A stretch of DNA of 18,375 nt from Anaerosporobacter mobilis DSM 15930 (GTDB taxonomy: Bacteria; Bacillota; Clostridia; Lachnospirales; Lachnospiraceae). A program made the translations under genes and the position numbers. Every line of letters starts with the position of its first letter. Position 1 is the stretch's first letter. The notes beneath the pieces were generated by a model. That model made no database searches. It saw only the letters and a list, made by a program, of their open reading frames with translations, and was not told the origin of the DNA. This document shows, in pieces, positions 15,402-18,375 of the stretch. Location: assembly GCF_900142955.1 (NCBI RefSeq), contig NZ_FRCP01000031.1, positions 1 to 18,375 on the forward strand. The letters are read 5' to 3'.

Positions 15402-16238
15402 TTAAAATTTAATTTGTTCCAAATGTTTTCTCTTTTCCTCGCTTGTAGTTCTTGTATATATCCGTGTAGTTTCTAGCTGATTATGTCCAAGTATATCTGC
15501 AAGTTCTGTTATGTTTCCTGGGTGCTCTTCTAAAAACATCTTAGCAAACAAATGCCTAAAGGAATGTGCATGAACCTTGTCCTTATTCACTCGAGCTTTT
15601 CCTGCTATTCGTTTAAGCTGTCTCCAAATCGTGCTATCGTTTATCATCTTTCCTTTTGTCTTCCCTGGAAATAGATAGCCAGTTGTAATATGATTCTTCT
15701 TAGCATATCTTTTCAACTCTCTGTAAAGGTCCTGTCTAATAACAATAACCCTTTCTTTCCCTTTATTGGATACATCAATATACTTTGTTTCAAGATTCTC
15801 TACAGTAAAATATTTCAGTTCTCCAATTCTAATTCCTGTCTTTGCAAGGATCATCATTATGTAATACATATCCATTCTATCAAATTGTTTTGCATACCTC
15901 ATTAATCTCTTATAATCAGATATACTAATCACACTTTCTAGACATGATCTTCTTTGCTGCTTAACTTGCTTTACAGTTAGATTGCTCAATCCACAATATT
16001 TCAAAAATTTGTTCACAGATACAATATAACTATTATTAGTAGCTGTTTTATATCCCAACTCAATCAGCTGTTTCTTAAATTCAATAATATCTTCTTTGGT
16101 GATTTCCTTTTCTGGAAGAATTTCAATAAACGATTCTATATTGGTCTTATATTTCTTTAGTGTATTCTTTGCCTTTTCTTCTAATTGTAGATCAAGTAAC
16201 ATTTCTTCCAACTTAGATTTCATTTCATTTTTATTCAC
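15402..16238 (-). CDS. Tyrosine recombinase / integrase (278 aa)
   Basis: The enzyme would make and rejoin DNA strands at att or core sites. The N-terminal SAM-like core-binding domain spans about residues 10-90 (KNTLKKYKTNIESFIEILPE; NNSYIVSVNKFLKYCG). The catalytic domain has all key residues: R137 (KTGIRIGEL), K159 (VSNKGKERV), H225 and R228 (HAHSFRHLF), H252 (ILGHNQLETT) and the nucleophile Y261 (RIYTRTT). It lacks a long N-terminal arm-binding domain, so it is Xer-like in size. The start is GTG 16238, with AAAGGAG 5 nt upstream; no ATG fits better. Its position between late regulator and late operon is unusual for the main integrase but is seen in some Firmicutes phages. Two related promoter-like repeats flank it. 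Confidence 0.92.
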   Translation of the reverse strand: MNKNEMKSKLEEMLLDLQLEEKAKNTLKKYKTNIESFIEILPEKEITKEDIIEFKKQLIELGYKTATNNSYIVSVNKFLKYCGLSNLTVKQVKQQRRSCLESVISISDYKRLMRYAKQFDRMDMYYIMMILAKTGIRIGELKYFTVENLETKYIDVSNKGKERVIVIRQDLYRELKRYAKKNHITTGYLFPGKTKGKMINDSTIWRQLKRIAGKARVNKDKVHAHSFRHLFAKMFLEEHPGNITELADILGHNQLETTRIYTRTTSEEKRKHLEQIKF

Positions 16239-16256
16239 TTTTACTCCTTTCCTCGT

Positions 16257-16322
16257 GTATAGATAAGTCTAATATTATATTGCATACTTCTCGCTACGCT
16301 TTAAGCTACATTTTATCTATAC
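16257..16322. repeat. 10-bp inverted repeat upstream of the recombinase gene
   Basis: GTATAGATAA (16257-16266) and its exact complement TTATCTATAC (16313-16322) flank 46 bp in the leader of the 278-aa recombinase gene. The spacing suits a pair of protein-binding sites or a large RNA stem-loop. A TATAAT on the minus strand (16279-16274) lies between the arms but has no good -35, so it may need an activator. Confidence 0.45.
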
Positions 16323-16411
16323 TTGACTATGTTTTTACGTTACAAATACTTTTTGATATTTTTGATAGTTTTTATTTTCATCTTTTGTTAATATTTATAC
16401 ATATAATGCAT

Positions 16412-16443
16412 AAAAAAAGAGAACACCGTTAGGCATTCTCTTT
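16412..16443 (-). terminator. Intrinsic terminator after the late regulator gene
   Basis: On the minus strand AAAGAGAATGCC (16443-16432) pairs with GGTGTTCTCTTT (16427-16416) around a 4-nt loop. The stem is 12 bp with two G-U pairs, followed by a U run ending near 16412. The G-U pairs show it belongs to the minus-strand RNA. It is 40 nt after the regulator stop and about 12 nt after the predicted start of the element B transcript. Confidence 0.85.
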
Positions 16444-16461
16444 GCATTTTGTTATACTTGC

Positions 16462-16490
16462 AATATAACACATATATCATTATCATTCAA
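16462..16490 (-). promoter_or_regulatory. Promoter-like element B, twin of the late promoter
   Basis: On the minus strand TTGAAT (16490-16485), 17 nt and TATATT (16467-16462), with TGT just before the -10, repeat the layout of element A. The -35 lies in the last codons of the regulator gene. A perfect dyad TGTTATA-N7-TATAACA (16450-16470) overlaps the -10, with the same geometry as in A. Its transcript would run straight into the 16443-16412 terminator. Confidence 0.45.
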
Positions 16491-16911
16491 TATCATCTTT
16501 AGGTATCTTATAATTAGTTACAGCTTTTTTTAGATATCTATTAATTTGTGAAGCACTGTATCTTCTCTTTTCTACAATATCAGGTATACTTATATTGTTT
16601 ATATACACATCTCGTAAAAATGCTTTTTCTAGTGGATTTTGTATACTATCAATGCTTTTAATGATAGTCCACTTCTCTTTAATTAATCTAGCCTTTTCAT
16701 CTAATAGTATCTTCCTTCTATTCTCTAGTTCTATCATTCTATCACTTAGATCCGTTTTTTTATTATTCTTTGGCATATCCGTGTATACCATTGCTTTAAT
16801 TCCTCTTATCTCTTTAATAAGTTCAATGATTTCCTCTTTATTGATATCTAACTCATACGTTATCATACTATAACTTTTTAAATATTTTCTTTTTTCTTCT
16901 AAGCTATTCAT
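16483..16911 (-). CDS. ArpU / sigma-like phage late transcription regulator
   Basis: I set the start at ATG 16911 (142 aa) because AAAGGAG lies 7 nt upstream; the frame is open to 16944, but those codons would overlap the divergent promoter. The protein is helical and charged, with a long coiled region (about 55-85, LSDRMIELENRRKILLDEKA) and a C-terminal sigma region 4-like helix-turn-helix (AFLRDVYINNISIPDIVEKR then RYSASQINRYLKKAV). This matches the ArpU/DUF1492 type phage regulators that act just before late genes in Firmicutes phages. It probably activates late transcription; elements A and B are the natural candidate targets (inference). A strong terminator follows it. Confidence 0.75.
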   Translation of the reverse strand: MNSLEEKRKYLKSYSMITYELDINKEEIIELIKEIRGIKAMVYTDMPKNNKKTDLSDRMIELENRRKILLDEKARLIKEKWTIIKSIDSIQNPLEKAFLRDVYINNISIPDIVEKRRYSASQINRYLKKAVTNYKIPKDDIE

Positions 16912-16938
16912 AGTCCTTCTCCTTTCAAAATATTCCAT

Positions 16939-16967
16939 TTGCACAGAACATTTGTTCGTGATATAAT
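16939..16967 (+). promoter_or_regulatory. SOS (LexA-type) promoter of the small plus-strand gene
   Basis: TTGCAC (16939-16944), a 17-nt spacer and a perfect TATAAT (16962-16967) form the promoter. GAACATTTGTTC (16946-16957), a Gram-positive LexA/DinR-type GAAC-N4-GTTC palindrome, fills the spacer, the ideal place for repression. AGGAGG (16975-16980) and ATG 16991 follow. Phage genes on the other strand start at 16911, so LexA bound here could also affect the regulator gene. Confidence 0.75.
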
Positions 16968-16990
16968 CTCCCGTAGGAGGTTGATATGCT

Positions 16991-17287
16991 ATGCCATTTA
17001 TTTGTACTGATCCATTTGCTACTGATACACTTGATGTATCCCAGAATACCGCTATACCTGTAATTTGCTCTTATAACTCGCAAGGTGAGTGTAAACCATT
17101 GTGTTTCCGATACACATACGAGAATGGAGACACCGAAAAAGTGAGTATAGATCGTATAGAGTACTCAAAGCCTAATAGCGTATTCGGCACTATATATCGT
17201 TGCCTTGTCACTGTAGCAGGTTCACAACGCTATGTGTCCTTATATTACCATGACAAAACTCGTACCTGGTCACTCCGTAACTCATAG
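16991..17287 (+). CDS. Small SOS-controlled protein, unknown function
   Basis: This is the only well-supported plus-strand gene: 98 aa, five cysteines (C5, C26, C34, C38, C71), no signal peptide or membrane span. It looks beta-rich: an N-terminal ICTDPFATDTLDVSQNTAIP and VICSYNSQGECKPLCFRYTY, then ENGDTEKVSIDRIE, IYRCLVTVAGSQRYVSLYY and a final RTWSL. From memory, the pattern 'PL.fry..ENG....IDrI ... Y.v.v.g..ry..yy....W.l' resembles small genes next to SOS-induced Y-family polymerases in Firmicutes, but no polymerase is present here. The promoter carries a LexA box, so it should be induced by DNA damage. Base composition is visibly less AT-rich than the phage genes, suggesting a separately acquired gene. 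An alternative ATG at 16986 gives only a short frame. Confidence 0.7.
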   Translation: MPFICTDPFATDTLDVSQNTAIPVICSYNSQGECKPLCFRYTYENGDTEKVSIDRIEYSKPNSVFGTIYRCLVTVAGSQRYVSLYYHDKTRTWSLRNS

Positions 17288-17309
17288 GAGTGGCCTTTAT
17301 GCATATCGT

Positions 17310-18311
17310 CTATGCGCATCTCATGTGTTCTCTTCTAATTTCTACTTGATTTACAGACGCATAATGCTTTTCTGTTGTAGCGATATTGGCATGTCCTAAT
17401 AATTCTTTAATTATTACAATATCGCAGCCTGCGTTGTATAGATTGGTTGCAAAAGTCTTTCTAAATAAATGGACCGTTACATGCTTAGTAACACCAGCTC
17501 TTTCCGCAATGTTTTGTAATTCTTTTTGGACCCTTTGAGTATTAATTCTCTTATTCTCTCGTGTAGAAATAAATAATGCTTCGCTATCATCTTCTCTACT
17601 ATTCAGATAATCTAATAAATGTTTCTTAGCATTTTCATTAAGATATCCTGTTCTATACGCTCTTGTCTTTGTAGCGTAAATGTTAACCTCTTCTTTAGTA
17701 AAATCAACATCTTTTATGTTTAAAGAAGTCAATTCCGATACTCTAACACCCGTACTCAATAGAAAATCTAATAACGCTGTTTCCCTTAGTGTCTTGCATG
17801 CATCTCTCATATTAACTATTTCTTCTTTTGTTAAAAACTCTTTCTTTTTAGTTTGTTGCTTAATTGCCTTTATGGGCCGTACAGGATTCTTTTCAATATA
17901 TTCTTCATCTGATGCCCACGTAAAGAATGCACTTAAAAATCTCTTTATATTGGCTAATGTATTTTGTGATACATTTCTTGTTTGTTGATACATCGCTAGG
18001 TAATACTTGATATCGTTTGTTGTAATATCTTTATAATTCTTGTTCATGTAACATAACATATTCCTTGTCGCTTTCACATACTGTTCAATACTCTTTGGAG
18101 ATAAGTTTTCAAGCCTTTTATTAGCAACAAAAAGCTTTATGATATAATCATTATCATCTACATATGTACTTAGCTCAGTATTTTCTTCTTCTATCCTGCA
18201 CTTTCTCAATTTTATTCTTAGTACATTCTCTAGCATTTGTAACTCATTGGATCCTAACTTCATGCTCATATCAAAAAGTATCTCTTTAATCATTGTCTCC
18301 TTATTATCCAT
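17310..18311 (-). CDS. Tyrosine recombinase / integrase (333 aa, XerC/D-like)
   Basis: After a helical 50-residue N-terminus of its own type, the core-binding domain spans about 55-145 (IIKLFVANKRLENLSPKSIE; VSQNTLANIKRFLSAFFTWA; EKNPVRPIKAIK). The catalytic residues are complete: R190 (STGVRVSELTSL), K215 (IYATKTRAYR), H281 and R284 (HLFRKTFATNL), H307 (LLGHANIATT) and Y317 (EKHYASV). The second residue after R284 pattern, usually H, is K285, a tolerated variant. ATG follows GGGGAGG. It is convergent with the SOS gene (22 bp between them), with no clear terminator. It could be the prophage integrase, a resolvase or a recombinase of a neighbouring element; the window does not show which. Confidence 0.9.
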   Translation of the reverse strand: MDNKETMIKEILFDMSMKLGSNELQMLENVLRIKLRKCRIEEENTELSTYVDDNDYIIKLFVANKRLENLSPKSIEQYVKATRNMLCYMNKNYKDITTNDIKYYLAMYQQTRNVSQNTLANIKRFLSAFFTWASDEEYIEKNPVRPIKAIKQQTKKKEFLTKEEIVNMRDACKTLRETALLDFLLSTGVRVSELTSLNIKDVDFTKEEVNIYATKTRAYRTGYLNENAKKHLLDYLNSREDDSEALFISTRENKRINTQRVQKELQNIAERAGVTKHVTVHLFRKTFATNLYNAGCDIVIIKELLGHANIATTEKHYASVNQVEIRREHMRCA

Positions 18312-18375
18312 TATTTTTCCTCCCCTTGTTGTGTTTTAGTTATTAAGCAGAACCCATACTCCCCTTATCAGTTCT

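Larger units (their letters stand above)
15332..16500. repeat. Degenerate direct repeat flanking the 278-aa recombinase gene
   Basis: Copy A (about 15332-15402) and copy B (about 16449-16500) share, in the same order on the plus strand, TTGTTAyACTTGC (15332-15344; 16449-16461, one mismatch), the exact 14-mer TATCATTCAATATC (15373-15386; 16481-16494) and TATCATCTTT (15393-15402; 16491-16500). The distances between the blocks differ by about 10 nt. A covers the stop region of the recombinase; B covers the stop region of the regulator gene. Either one promoter-type element was duplicated or the gene between arrived with a target duplication. Confidence 0.55.

Noticed and set aside
16983..17307. 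7-bp inverted pair GATATGC / GCATATC flanking the SOS gene, considered as an invertible segment
   Set aside because: The arms are too short and do not extend; recombinase core sites should be longer. The promoter-gene unit also reads sensibly as it stands.
18312..18375. Right-edge sequence searched for the end of another gene or a promoter
   Set aside because: Stops appear soon in all minus-strand frames and no clear -35/-10 pair was seen; only the ribosome site of the 333-aa recombinase is supported.
1..18375. CRISPR array, tRNA, rRNA and insertion sequence
   Set aside because: No spaced identical repeats, cloverleaf-like segments, rRNA motifs or transposase genes were found on either strand.

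Overview
The window holds the late (structural) half of a tailed, siphovirus-type temperate phage or prophage from a low-GC Gram-positive host. A gut Clostridia or related Bacillota lineage is likely, but the species cannot be read from the sequence. The evidence is the strong AT bias, AAGGAGG-type ribosome binding sites, frequent GTG/TTG starts, a Firmicutes-type LexA box, and the family set: P27-type small terminase, HK97-type portal/protease/capsid, phi13-type major tail protein and a BppU-like baseplate protein. Nearly all genes lie on the minus strand, so the phage reads from right to left.

Right end (about 18.3 to 14.9 kb), regulatory and recombination region. It holds a 333-aa tyrosine recombinase; one small plus-strand gene behind its own promoter with a LexA-type operator between -35 and -10; an ArpU/sigma-like late regulator; a second tyrosine recombinase of 278 aa; and a leader region with strong RNA hairpins. 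Two homologous promoter-like elements, each followed by an intrinsic terminator, flank the second recombinase gene. The downstream one is well placed to drive the late operon through a structured leader of about 200 nt.

Middle (14.9 to 8.2 kb), packaging and head. The order is a conserved 77-aa unknown, an HNH endonuclease, a non-coding GC-patterned block that looks like the cos site, small and large terminase, a small membrane protein, portal, head-tail connector, prohead protease, major capsid protein, head closure and neck proteins. The capsid gene is bracketed by two minus-strand intrinsic terminators.

Left (8.3 to 0 kb), tail. The order is neck/tail-completion protein, tail terminator, phi13-type major tail tube protein, and a tail assembly chaperone with a clear programmed -1 frameshift (A AAA AAC plus a 15-bp stem five bases downstream) giving a 190-aa long form. 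Then come the tape measure, a large Dit-like protein with an apparent carbohydrate-binding N-terminus and Ig/FN3-like repeats, a gp27-like hub, an OB-fold baseplate protein and a BppU-like upper baseplate/receptor-binding protein. Lysis genes would be expected past the left edge and early replication/lysogeny genes past the right edge; neither is in the window. All family names come from reading the translations, not from database searches.
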